DNA of 64,000 nt from Opitutia bacterium. GTDB lineage: Bacteria; Verrucomicrobiota; Verrucomicrobiia; Opitutales; Opitutaceae. A program made the translations under genes and the position numbers. Below are positions 16,468 through 24,984 of the stretch, piece after piece. Each line of letters opens with the position of its first letter. The stretch's first letter is position 1. Below the pieces are notes generated by a model. It searched no databases. It had not been told where the DNA came from and saw only the letters and a program-made list of their open reading frames with translations. The stretch spans positions 62,001 to 126,000 of the forward strand of contig JACRHT010000012.1 in assembly GCA_016217545.1 (NCBI GenBank), in the 5' to 3' direction.

Positions 16468-18450
16468 TCAAAGGAGCGACGTGCCCTTCGGCACGCGCAC
16501 GATGGTCGTGCCCGCGACGCGGTCGTGCCAGCTCTGCTTCTCCTCGTCGAAGGAGACCCAGATGAAGCCGAGGCACGCGGGGAAGAACGACAGGAACGCC
16601 GTCAGCGCGCGCACGATCGCCACCGCCCAATCGATCGGCCGGTCGTCGAGACGCACGACCTTCAGTCGGCAGATGATGCCGCCCACGGTGGTGCCACGGA
16701 GCTTCCACATCACGGCATGATACGCCGCGACGCCGATGAAAAGTGCTCCCGGCCCGTGTTGCAGGGCGCCGAAAATCCCGAGCGGAATCACCAGCATGAT
16801 GAAGTCGATCAACGCCGCGCCGGCGCGGATCCACAGGCCGGCGCGCGGCAGCGTGGCCGCCATCAACGGCGGCACAGCGCTCGCCGCGGTCGACGCGCCA
16901 TACACGGGCGGCACGACCTCGGGCGCCGGACTCGGGGCCGGAGCCGGCGGGGGCGTCCAAACCGGCGCGCTCGCCGCTCCGAAGCCCGCACTCTGCGCCG
17001 GCATCGCAGCCGCCGGCGGCACATAGGTCGTGGGCGCGGGACTGACGGTGCTTTCGCCCGCCACAGGCGCGGTGAACGCCGCGGCTGCCACCGGCACAGG
17101 CGCAGGCACGACCGGTGCCGCGGGTTTCTTCTCGCGGCCGAACATCGCCAGCACCGCGCAGCCGAAGCCGAGGAACCACACGAGCAACGTGAGGATGCCA
17201 CCGAGCACGGGCACAAGGTAGAGCAGGATGAAAAGGAGACCGCCGAACAGCACCGCGAACGCCGGGTGGAAACGATCGCCGGTGAGCTTGCGCCCAACGA
17301 GGCCGTAGATCGCCGCCTTGCCGAACATCGCACTGAGCAGCGTGGCAACGGGGAGCACGAGCAAGGCGACCGGAATGCCGATAATCGTGATGCACAGCAG
17401 CACGAACATCACCGGCAACGCCAGGATCGACAGCATCGCCGCGAGGATGACGTAGAACGGCTCCTCGATCAGCTTGTCACCGGTCGTAGCGATCTTCTTC
17501 GGGAAGAGGAGTCCGAGCAGTGCGTAGAACGCGATCGAGAAGGCCGTGACGATCCACAGCCAGCCCAGGTGCGCACCGAAGGCGAGCGGGCGACCGAAGC
17601 GCAGCGCGTGGTCCCACCAGCTCACGAGTGAAGCCGGCCGAATGTTCGGACCAATCGACTGGACCTCGACACTGCCGTGCACGACGGCGCTGGGATCACG
17701 TTGGATCTCGCCCATTACGCACGTGAGATTGCCATCGACGACCGCCTTCGGACCGAGCGTAAGGTTGCCGAGCACGGCAACCACGTTGCCGTGCACCCGG
17801 CCGTTGACCGTGTTGTCGCCCATCACCGCGACGGCGTCGTTCATCACTTCGCCCTCGACCGTCAGATTGCCCATCACCGCGACGGCGTCGTGAGGGACCA
17901 CGGTGCCGGCAGCGACAACATTGTCGTCTCCCACCATGACGCGGTCGCCGTTGTTCGACGTGCGGGTGCGCTTGCTGCGCTTCAATTCGGAAACTTGTTT
18001 CTGCACCTCGCGCACGGCGGCGCGGGCTTCCTCGCGAGCGCGTTCGGCGGCGGCGCGGGCCTCGCTCCGCGATTTCTCGGAACCTGACCGCGCTTTCTTT
18101 ACGGCCTTCTCGGCTTCAGCGAGCGCGCGCTCGGCCTGCGCGCGGGCTTTTTCGGCGGCTTCGACGGCGGCTTGGTCGGCCTGGTCGTCGTCGGCCGGCT
18201 CGGCGGCGGCTTCCGTCGTCGTCGCGGTGGTTTCAGCGGGCGCGGCGGTTTCAGTCGGCTGCGCGGGAACGGCAGTTTCGTTGGGAACCGCGGCTGGTTC
18301 CGCGGCCGGTGCCTGTTCGGTCGGAGCGGGCGGAGGAGTTTGCTTGTCCGGTGACGCCGGAGGGTCGTCCGCACGGAGCAGCGCGCCCGCGGCGAAAAAC
18401 GCCAGCAGCGGCAGCAGCCACGCGAGGGTCTTGAAGCGCACAATCTTCAT
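16468..18450 (-). CDS. Membrane protein with coiled coil, bactofilin-like repeats and C-terminal RDD domain
   Basis: A 660-residue multidomain protein. In order it has a signal peptide or first membrane segment (about 1-27), a Pro/Ala/Thr-rich linker (28-85), and an Ala/Glu/Arg coiled coil (about 88-160). Next are short beta-helix repeats of bactofilin/polymer-forming type (DAVAVMGNLTVEGEV, DAVAVMGDNTVNGRV, NVVAVLGNLTLG; about 165-255) and then a hydrophobic block with about four membrane helices (270-420). A second Pro/Ala linker leads to an RDD domain (about 520-655; RAGLWIRAGAALIDF, TVGGIICRLKVV, SWHDRVAGTTIV). Its start overlaps the preceding stop as ATGA. The role is probably envelope scaffolding or stress response under the linked ECF sigma factor (inference). 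Confidence 0.85.
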   Translation of the reverse strand: MKIVRFKTLAWLLPLLAFFAAGALLRADDPPASPDKQTPPPAPTEQAPAAEPAAVPNETAVPAQPTETAAPAETTATTTEAAAEPADDDQADQAAVEAAEKARAQAERALAEAEKAVKKARSGSEKSRSEARAAAERAREEARAAVREVQKQVSELKRSKRTRTSNNGDRVMVGDDNVVAAGTVVPHDAVAVMGNLTVEGEVMNDAVAVMGDNTVNGRVHGNVVAVLGNLTLGPKAVVDGNLTCVMGEIQRDPSAVVHGSVEVQSIGPNIRPASLVSWWDHALRFGRPLAFGAHLGWLWIVTAFSIAFYALLGLLFPKKIATTGDKLIEEPFYVILAAMLSILALPVMFVLLCITIIGIPVALLVLPVATLLSAMFGKAAIYGLVGRKLTGDRFHPAFAVLFGGLLFILLYLVPVLGGILTLLVWFLGFGCAVLAMFGREKKPAAPVVPAPVPVAAAAFTAPVAGESTVSPAPTTYVPPAAAMPAQSAGFGAASAPVWTPPPAPAPSPAPEVVPPVYGASTAASAVPPLMAATLPRAGLWIRAGAALIDFIMLVIPLGIFGALQHGPGALFIGVAAYHAVMWKLRGTTVGGIICRLKVVRLDDRPIDWAVAIVRALTAFLSFFPACLGFIWVSFDEEKQSWHDRVAGTTIVRVPKGTSLL

Positions 18451-19067
18451 GAGTGGGTTCGGTAAAGGGTTCGGTAGGCGACGGCGCCGAGGCCGAAGAA
18501 GGAAGCGTAGAGCATCGCGACGACGGCGATGCCGCCGTAGAGCCAGAGCGCCGGGATGCCGCCGATCACGCGGCCGGCAAACTCGACCATCCAGGTGCCG
18601 AGCGCGACGAGGGAGGAGAGGAACTGCACGCGCTCACCGACTTCTTGCGTGATCGCGCCGGCTTGCGGCACCCGGCCGAGGAGCGTGAGGGCATAGACCG
18701 CGGCGACGACGAGGCCGGAAGACGCGGTGGCGAAGGCGGCTTTCACGCCGGTCGGCCAGTAGCTCCAGCTCTTGTGCCACCAAGCGACGGCGTTGCGCTG
18801 CTCGATGGCGGCGAGGACGCGCGCCTCGAGGGTGCGCGGAGCGCGGCGCGGCGGCAGCGCGCGGAGTTCGGCGTGGACGAGTTGTTCGACTTGAGCAGCG
18901 GAAAGCGCGGCTTGCGGCGCCGCGGAAGCGGTCTGCGCGTGGCGCGCGGCGAGTTTGGCCTCGAAGCGCGCGGCGAAATCGGCCGGGGCCTTGCGCGGCG
19001 GGAGCGCGCGGAGCTCGCGGTGGATGAACTGCTCGAGTTCGTCAGGATTCATTTTCTCGGGATTCAT
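18447..19067 (-). CDS. Putative anti-sigma factor/membrane protein with duplicated N-terminal motif
   Basis: A 206-residue protein starting 9 bp after the ECF sigma factor stop and overlapping the next gene by 4 bp. The N-terminal cytoplasmic part holds two copies of one motif: LEQFIHRELRALPPRKAPADFAARF (quoted as LEQFIHRELRALPPRKAP plus a similar tail; about 11-43) and VEQLVHAELRALPPRRAP (about 60-90). Two or three hydrophobic segments follow (around 107-130, 150-170, 172-195). I saw no HxxxCxxC zinc motif, so it is not a classical ZAS anti-sigma factor. Position makes it the obvious candidate partner of the sigma factor (inference). An alternative start is Met6. Confidence 0.75.
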   Translation of the reverse strand: MNPEKMNPDELEQFIHRELRALPPRKAPADFAARFEAKLAARHAQTASAAPQAALSAAQVEQLVHAELRALPPRRAPRTLEARVLAAIEQRNAVAWWHKSWSYWPTGVKAAFATASSGLVVAAVYALTLLGRVPQAGAITQEVGERVQFLSSLVALGTWMVEFAGRVIGGIPALWLYGGIAVVAMLYASFFGLGAVAYRTLYRTHS

Positions 19068-19076
19068 GACGAGGGC

Positions 19077-19670
19077 TCAGGGTTGGAAGGTTTCGTGGGC
19101 GGTGCCGCGACGGACAAGGATCTTGGCCAGCGCCTCACGGGCACGGAGGATGTCGGTTTTGACCTTGGAGAGGGAGACGCCGAGTTTCTTGGCGATGTCC
19201 TCGTAAGGCATGTCTTCGAAGTGAAACAGGATCAGCGGCACGCGCTGGTGATCGGGCAGTTTGGAGAGGGCCTGCTCGATGTATTCGCGGCGTTCGGAGG
19301 AATCGACGCCGACGAAAAACGTGTCGGGCGCGGCGAACTCGACCTCCTTCTCCTCACCCTCGTCGTTGCGGTGGACGAGGTCGGAGAAGAAGCTCCAACG
19401 CTTCTTGTAGCGCTGGATGTGGTTGATCGACATGTTGGTCGCCACCGTCTTCAGCCAGCCGCCGGCCGTCGGGCTGCCGGCGAGCTTTTCCCAATGCTCG
19501 TGGGCTTTGATGAATACCTCCTGCGCAATATCCTCCGCTTGCGTCTCATTTCCGATGAGCCGCACGGCGGTGGAGTAGACCATGTCTTGGTAGTTGCGCA
19601 TGAAGGTGGTGAAGTCGGTCGGGACCGTCATCCCGTCTGAGTTCGTTTGCACTGGAGTTGTGTCGTGCAT
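19077..19670 (-). CDS. ECF-type RNA polymerase sigma factor
   Basis: A 197-residue sigma-70 family protein with regions 2 and 4 only. Region 2 shows FMRNYQDMVYSTAVRLIGN, EDIAQEVFIKAHEHWEKL and GWLKTVATNMSINHIQRYKKR. Region 4 shows IEQALSKLPDHQRVPLILFHFEDMPYEDIAKKL followed by the HTH GVSLSKVKTDILRAREAL. An acidic loop (NDEGEEKEVEF) separates them. A good Shine-Dalgarno sequence, GGAGGT (19677-19682), lies 6 bp upstream of the ATG, unlike many genes here. It heads an operon with a membrane partner, a bactofilin/RDD protein and a small membrane protein, so it probably controls an envelope response. Confidence 0.94.
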   Translation of the reverse strand: MHDTTPVQTNSDGMTVPTDFTTFMRNYQDMVYSTAVRLIGNETQAEDIAQEVFIKAHEHWEKLAGSPTAGGWLKTVATNMSINHIQRYKKRWSFFSDLVHRNDEGEEKEVEFAAPDTFFVGVDSSERREYIEQALSKLPDHQRVPLILFHFEDMPYEDIAKKLGVSLSKVKTDILRAREALAKILVRRGTAHETFQP

Positions 19671-19808
19671 CAGAACACCTCCGCGCCGGTCGAAGTTGCA
19701 GAAAGTTTCGCCACCAAAAACGACTGTGAACCAGCGAGTTGAATCAGCGTCAAACGACCCGATTCGAGACCGCCGAACGAACGCCCGCGAGCGGGCATGA
19801 GGCGGGAA

Positions 19809-20570
19809 TCACCCACGACGCCCTCCCCGACCGGCAGTCTTGGTCCCAGTCGGCTTGCTGTCGATGATCCACTTCGCCGCCGCGAGGGCGTGAATCTCGG
19901 TGCTATCCAGGATCGGTTCGCTGAAATCGTCGGGCTTGAGCAACAGGCCGAGCTCGGACGAACCGAGCACGATCGCCTGCGCGCCTTGCTCGCGGAGCTC
20001 GCCCGCGAGACGCAGCAGTGTATCGCGCGACGATTCGCGCACGATGCCGCGACAAACCTCGCCGTAGATGATGCGGTCGAGTTCATCCAAATCCCGCGCG
20101 TGCGGCTGCAAGACGGCAATCGGCTTCCGTGGCCGGCCGGGCTCCGGTTTGTCCTTCGGCCGTTCGAGCAGGAAATCGTGCTCCAGCGTGAAACGCGTGC
20201 CGAGCAGACCCACGCGGGTGACGCGCGCGCCGCGGAGCTCTTTCAGGACGGCATCGCCGAGGTGGAGCAGCGGGATATCGACCGCGGATTCCACGTGCTC
20301 TGCGACGTAGTGCATGAGGTTCGAGCAAATCAGGACGCCGTCCGCGCCGGCGCGTTCGAGCGTGCGCACGGCTTCGGCGAGCATGGCCCCGGCGTCGTTC
20401 CAGCGGTTTTCCTTCACCAACGTGTCGAGCGACTGGAACTCGAGGCTATTGATGATCATCCGCGCCGTGTAGAGGCTGCCGAAGCGGCTGCGCACCGTCT
20501 CGTTGATGAGGCGGTAGTAGAGAGCGGTCGATTCCCAGCCGATGCCGCCGATGAGGCCGAGGCAGTTCAT
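19809..20570 (-). CDS. Aspartate/glutamate racemase family protein with Ser in place of the second catalytic Cys
   Basis: A 253-residue protein. Start at 20570 gives MNCLGLIGGIGWESTALYYR, the conserved N-terminus; the frame runs open 147 bp upstream without homology. The first catalytic Cys is present in ICSNLMHY (Cys82). The second site, normally G-C-T-E, reads G-S-S-E (Ser204), so the two-base racemisation mechanism is probably altered. The protein may be a racemase with changed activity, a one-base isomerase, a lyase-like relative or inactive. It is divergent from putA with a 186-bp gap. No pathway partner is evident. Confidence 0.85.
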   Translation of the reverse strand: MNCLGLIGGIGWESTALYYRLINETVRSRFGSLYTARMIINSLEFQSLDTLVKENRWNDAGAMLAEAVRTLERAGADGVLICSNLMHYVAEHVESAVDIPLLHLGDAVLKELRGARVTRVGLLGTRFTLEHDFLLERPKDKPEPGRPRKPIAVLQPHARDLDELDRIIYGEVCRGIVRESSRDTLLRLAGELREQGAQAIVLGSSELGLLLKPDDFSEPILDSTEIHALAAAKWIIDSKPTGTKTAGRGGRRG

Positions 20571-20756
20571 GCGATTGCGTGCGGACGCGTAGCCATCGTG
20601 TGTGCCGCCCATCGGATGCCGCGCGCGCCGCGATGGCAAGCGGCGAGAAGAAATCGATTTTCCTGCAATTAGAACTCGTGAACGCACGTTTTTGATGCCG
20701 CGCGCCCGTTGCGACACCGCGGCCGAATCGGACTATTGCGCCAACGCTTTCACGCC

Positions 20757-23700
20757 ATGGCTCAATTCCTCACCCCCGACCCGAAAGTTGAATCCGCCGT
20801 TCGCGCCAAGGGCGAACAGCTCTTTGCCCTCATGGACAAGCAGCCGCCGCCGGCGCTGTTCTCCAAGAAAGGCGCCTACGCTCGCCTGATGGATTGGTCG
20901 ATGAAGGACCCGGCGTTCAAGACGCAGCTCTTCCGCTTCGTCGACGTCCTCCCCTCGCTCAACTCCTCCGGCGAAATCGTCCGCCACCTCCAGGAATACC
21001 TCGGCGACAAAGCCGTGGAGCTCAACCCCGCGCTCAAGGCCGGCCTCGCCGCCTCGTCGTTCGCGCCCGCGCTCGTCGCCGGCCCGGTGAAGGCGCAGAT
21101 CGTCGACATGGCCGGGCAATTCGTCGCCGGCGAGACGGGCGAAGACCTGCTCAAGCAGATCAAAAAGAACATCAAACTCGGCATCGCCACGACCATCGAC
21201 CTCCTCGGCGAAGCGGTCGTGAGCGAGGAAGAGGCCGACGTGTTCCTGCAGCGCAATCTCGAGATCCTCGACTCGGTCTCGAAGTTCTACGCGAAGGAGC
21301 CCGAGCCGTGCTTCAGCGATCTCGGCCCCGACAACAAGCCGCTCCCGCGCCTCAATCTCTCGGTCAAAATTTCCGCGCTCACGCCCGACGTCCATCCGGC
21401 CGATCCGGAAAACTCGATCAAGGCGCTCAAGCACCGCCTCCGCCCGATTCTCCGCCGCGCCATCGAAGTCGGCGCGCTGGTGAATTTCGACATGGAGAGC
21501 TACAAGCTGAAGGACCTCACGCTCGCGCTCTTCAAATCGATCTTCGAGGAACCCGAGTTCGCGCAAAAGCCCGCCATCGGCATCGCGATGCAGGCCTACC
21601 TGCGCGACGCCGAGCAGGACATCCGCGACATCGTCGCGTGGGCGCGCAAAAACAACCGCCCGCTCAACATCCGCCTCGTGAAGGGCGCGTATTGGGACGC
21701 CGAGACCGTCCTCGCCCAGCAGCGCGAGTGGCCGATCCCGGTGTGGCAAAAGAAGCCCGAGTCCGACGCGAACTACGAGAAGATGACCGTGTTCCTCCTC
21801 GAGAACGCCGACATCATCACGCCGAACTTCGCGTCGCACAACGTCCGCTCGGTCTCTCACGCCATCGTCCAAGCCGAGCGTCTCGGCGTGCACCCGAAGC
21901 ACTACGAGTTCCAAGCGCTCTATGGCATGGCCGACGAGCTCAAGGCCGCGCTGCTCCAGATGGGCCACCGCGTCCGCGAATACAGCGCCATCGGCGAACT
22001 GTTGCCCGGCATGGCGTATCTCGTCCGCCGCCTCCTCGAGAACACTTCCAACGAAGGCTTCCTCCGCATCAAAAACATGGGCGAAGCCTCGAAGGAGCAG
22101 CTCCTCGGCAACCCCGTCAACGCCCTCGCCGCCGCCACTGAGCCGCTCGCGCGCAAGCCGCGCCCGGCCGGCGCGTTCGTCAACGCCGCCAACACCGACT
22201 ACACGCTCGCCGCCAACCGCGAGAAGCAGCGCGTCGCGTTGAAGCAGTTCGAGGCGACCCAGCTCGGCAAGAAGTGGCCCGTGATCATCAACGGCAAGAA
22301 GGTCACCGACCGCCCGTTCCTCCCGTCCGTCAACCCCGCGCGTCCCGCGCAGGTCGTCGGCTACTGGGCCAAGGGCACGGTGCAGGACGCCGAGGACGCT
22401 GTCGCCGCCTCCGTCGCGTTCTTCCCGAAGTGGCGCGCCACGCCGGTCGACGATCGCGCGAAAATGCTCGAGCGCGCCACCGACCTCATGGAGTCGCGCC
22501 GCATGGAGATTAATTCGCTGCTCATCCTCGAAGCCGCGAAGCCGTGGGTCGAAGCCGACGCCGACACGTCCGAAGCGATCGACTTCCTGCGCTTCTACGC
22601 CGTCGAGATGCGCCGCATGGCGAAGCCCGTCGTCACGCAAAAAGTCCCCGGCGAACACTGCGTGCAACAGTGGACGCCGCGCGGTGTCGGCGTTTCGGTC
22701 GCGCCGTGGAATTTCCCGCTCGCGATCCTCACCGGCCTCACGGTCGCGCCGCTCGTCGCGGGCAATTGCATGATCATCAAACCCGCGCGCCAGACCTCGA
22801 TCATCGGCGCGTTCCTGATGGACATCCTCACGCAGGCCGGCGTGCCCGCGGGCGCGTTGCACTACCTGCCCTGCTCCGGCGCCGACGCCGGCGCGCACCT
22901 CGTCGCGCACCCGAAGATCGATTTCATCGCCTTCACCGGCTCGCGCGAAGTCGGCCTCGGCATCTACGAGGAGGCGGGCAAGACCAAGCCCGGCCAGCTC
23001 AACCTCAAGAAGGTCGTGTGCGAGATGGGCGGCAAAAACGCCATGATCATCGACAACGACGCCGACATCGACGAGGCGATCCCGGCGTGTCTCTACAGCG
23101 CGTTCGGTTTCGCGGGCCAGAAGTGCTCCGCGCTCTCGCGCCTCATCGTGCTCGAAGGCGTTTACGACAAATTCGTCGAGCGCTTCCTCTCCGCGTGCCC
23201 GACCTTCCCCGTCGGCGATCCGTCGCTCCCCGGCACGATCGTCAATCCAGTCATCGACGACGCCGCGCAGAAATCGATCCTCGGCTACATCGAAGCCGGC
23301 AAGAAGGAGTCCAAGCTCGCCTGGCAAGCCACGCTCACGCCCGAGCAGATCGCGAGCGGCGGCTACTTCGTGCCGCCGACCGTGTTCACCGGATGCAAAC
23401 CCGACCACAAGATCGTCCGCGAGGAAATCTTCGGCCCGGTCGTCGCGATCCTCAAGGCCAAGGACCTCGACGAAGCCTTCGCGATGGCGAACGACAACGA
23501 CTACGCGCTGACCGGCGGCTTCTTCTCGCGCAGCCCGCGCGCAATCGAGCGCGCCCGCGAGGAGTTCCTCGTCGGCAACCTCTACATCAACCGCGGCAAC
23601 ACCGGCGCGATCGTGGAGCGCCATCCGTTCGGCGGCTTCAAGATGTCCGGCGGCGGCACGAAGGCCGGCGGCCGCGAGTATTTGGAAAACTTCCTCTTTC

Positions 23701-23762
23701 CGCGTCTCATCGCGGAGAACGTGCTCCGCCGCGGCTTCACGCCGCCGGAAGAGAACGAGTAA
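20757..23762 (+). CDS. putA: Bifunctional proline dehydrogenase / L-glutamate-gamma-semialdehyde dehydrogenase
   Basis: A 1001-residue PutA that oxidises proline to glutamate in two steps. The ATG at 20757 was preferred because family similarity starts there. The N-terminal PRODH domain (about 1-440) has LVKGAYWDAE and YEFQALYGMADE, with a YLVRRLLENTSNEGFL tail. The C-terminal ALDH domain (about 490-1000) has VAPWNFPLAI, FTGSREVGLGI, VCEMGGKNAMI, the catalytic Cys790 in FAGQKCSALSR and EEIFGPVVAI. There is no N-terminal ribbon-helix-helix segment, so unlike E. coli PutA it should not act as a DNA-binding autorepressor. A strong terminator follows 72 bp after the stop. Confidence 0.97.
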   Translation: MAQFLTPDPKVESAVRAKGEQLFALMDKQPPPALFSKKGAYARLMDWSMKDPAFKTQLFRFVDVLPSLNSSGEIVRHLQEYLGDKAVELNPALKAGLAASSFAPALVAGPVKAQIVDMAGQFVAGETGEDLLKQIKKNIKLGIATTIDLLGEAVVSEEEADVFLQRNLEILDSVSKFYAKEPEPCFSDLGPDNKPLPRLNLSVKISALTPDVHPADPENSIKALKHRLRPILRRAIEVGALVNFDMESYKLKDLTLALFKSIFEEPEFAQKPAIGIAMQAYLRDAEQDIRDIVAWARKNNRPLNIRLVKGAYWDAETVLAQQREWPIPVWQKKPESDANYEKMTVFLLENADIITPNFASHNVRSVSHAIVQAERLGVHPKHYEFQALYGMADELKAALLQMGHRVREYSAIGELLPGMAYLVRRLLENTSNEGFLRIKNMGEASKEQLLGNPVNALAAATEPLARKPRPAGAFVNAANTDYTLAANREKQRVALKQFEATQLGKKWPVIINGKKVTDRPFLPSVNPARPAQVVGYWAKGTVQDAEDAVAASVAFFPKWRATPVDDRAKMLERATDLMESRRMEINSLLILEAAKPWVEADADTSEAIDFLRFYAVEMRRMAKPVVTQKVPGEHCVQQWTPRGVGVSVAPWNFPLAILTGLTVAPLVAGNCMIIKPARQTSIIGAFLMDILTQAGVPAGALHYLPCSGADAGAHLVAHPKIDFIAFTGSREVGLGIYEEAGKTKPGQLNLKKVVCEMGGKNAMIIDNDADIDEAIPACLYSAFGFAGQKCSALSRLIVLEGVYDKFVERFLSACPTFPVGDPSLPGTIVNPVIDDAAQKSILGYIEAGKKESKLAWQATLTPEQIASGGYFVPPTVFTGCKPDHKIVREEIFGPVVAILKAKDLDEAFAMANDNDYALTGGFFSRSPRAIERAREEFLVGNLYINRGNTGAIVERHPFGGFKMSGGGTKAGGREYLENFLFPRLIAENVLRRGFTPPEENE

Positions 23763-23834
23763 GCGACACCCCCGCCCGAAAGGGCGACCCACCAAGCACA
23801 CGCCATTGCTGGCTGTTACCTCCCCCAAGCAAAC

Positions 23835-23869
23835 AAGGCGCGCCGCAGAAAAGCGGCGCGCCTTTTTCT
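23835..23869 (+). terminator. Intrinsic terminator after putA
   Basis: A perfect 12-bp stem AAGGCGCGCCGC with loop AGAAAA is followed by TTTCTTT. It lies 72 bp beyond the putA stop. Confidence 0.92.
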
Positions 23870-23955
23870 TTCGCCCTTGCCTCATGCAATCGACTCAGGT
23901 TGCGTTTCTCCGGGCCTCCTGCCGACGACCGTGTCGGTGCGATGGCCCTTTTTGC

Positions 23956-24894
23956 ATGCACTGCTCCATTAGACGTCTCGCCGCACTGACCTGCATTCCG
24001 GCATTAGCTCTTCTCTTCGGTTCCTGCGCGCAGAACCTGGCTTCGCCCGCGCCCGCAACCTCGGCGGCTCCCTCGCCTGAAATTGACGCGCTCCTCGCCC
24101 GGATCGACTCAGCCTACGCCGCCGCGCGCACGATGAGCGCCGATTTCCGCTACACCGTGAAATCCGACGTGCGCAACCAAGAGGTGATCGGGCATGCGCG
24201 GCTGATGAAGCCCAACTACGCGCGTCTGACCCTCACTCGCATCGCCGAGCCGGCGTTTCCCAACCTGATCGGGTCGGATGGCTACATGACCTACACCTAC
24301 GTGCCGAAAAATTTCCGCGGCGGCCGCAACCCGATCTCGACTCCACTGAACCCTGAGTTCCGCACGCCCGCCGATCCGAGCGCGCCGCGAGAGATTTCCA
24401 CGCGATCAGCGGTGTCTGATCGTATTATCACAAACCGCACCTTCGAACCGGGCCCGCACGACCCTGATCTCGCCGCACGTCAGGCCTCGGGCCTCGAGGG
24501 CGGCGGTCTCATCGACGCAACGGTCACCGACCCCCGGGGTCGCGATCTTCGCCTGTGGGACAGCATCGCGCTGCACGCGTTCTTCGACCCGCGGGTAGCG
24601 CTGCGCATGCTCTATTTCCGCATCCCGAGCGAACTGAAGATGGAAGCTCCGCAAACCATCAACGGCGTCACTTACACGGTGATTTATCACCGCTACGAAA
24701 CGGGCAACATCGAGGGAGGCGAGCTGTCCGCGTTCGATCAGCGCGTATTCGTGGGGCCGGACAATCTCATCCACCGCTACGAGCTGCGCTTCGTCTCGAA
24801 CGGCAAGCCTGGCTTGCAGCTCATGGAGCTGAGCAACGTGCGGATCAACGAGCCCATGCCGGTCGAATCGTTCTCCTTCACGCCTCCGCGTTAG
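23956..24894 (+). CDS. Lipoprotein of LolA/DUF2092-like fold, function unknown
   Basis: A 312-residue protein. The ATG at 23956 gives a lipoprotein signal with lipobox LLFGSC (Cys at about residue 24), which decides the start over upstream in-frame ATGs nearer the putA terminator. The mature part follows the LolA/LppX-superfamily pattern: a helix ('IDALLARIDSAYAAARTMSA'), then strands FRYTVKSDVRN, VIGHARLMKPNYARLTL and GSDGYMTYTYVPK, and a C-terminal half with YRYE/FVGPDNLIHRYELRF strands. Such proteins bind lipids or hydrophobic ligands in the periplasm. No partner gene is visible; it converges on the TPR protein gene. Confidence 0.75.
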   Translation: MHCSIRRLAALTCIPALALLFGSCAQNLASPAPATSAAPSPEIDALLARIDSAYAAARTMSADFRYTVKSDVRNQEVIGHARLMKPNYARLTLTRIAEPAFPNLIGSDGYMTYTYVPKNFRGGRNPISTPLNPEFRTPADPSAPREISTRSAVSDRIITNRTFEPGPHDPDLAARQASGLEGGGLIDATVTDPRGRDLRLWDSIALHAFFDPRVALRMLYFRIPSELKMEAPQTINGVTYTVIYHRYETGNIEGGELSAFDQRVFVGPDNLIHRYELRFVSNGKPGLQLMELSNVRINEPMPVESFSFTPPR

Positions 24895-24913
24895 GCGGAG
24901 CGCCCGTTAAACC

Positions 24914-24938
24914 GTGGCGGGCGGCAAGCCCGCGCCAC
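24914..24938. repeat. Single palindrome, possible half of the dispersed hairpin family
   Basis: GTGGCGGGC-GGCAA-GCCCGCGCCAC forms an imperfect hairpin in the convergent gap. No T-run follows, so it is not a standard terminator. Its style resembles one half of the twin-hairpin elements elsewhere in the window. Confidence 0.45.
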
Positions 24939-24984
24939 TTTTCCGCCTCAGCGGCTGAACGTCTCCGACGCGGCCGCCTTGTTC

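Noticed and set aside
20733-23885. Minus-strand frame of about 1050 codons opposite putA
   Set aside because: PutA shows complete catalytic motifs on the plus strand. The antisense frame is Arg/Glu/Asp/Leu-rich without recognisable domains.
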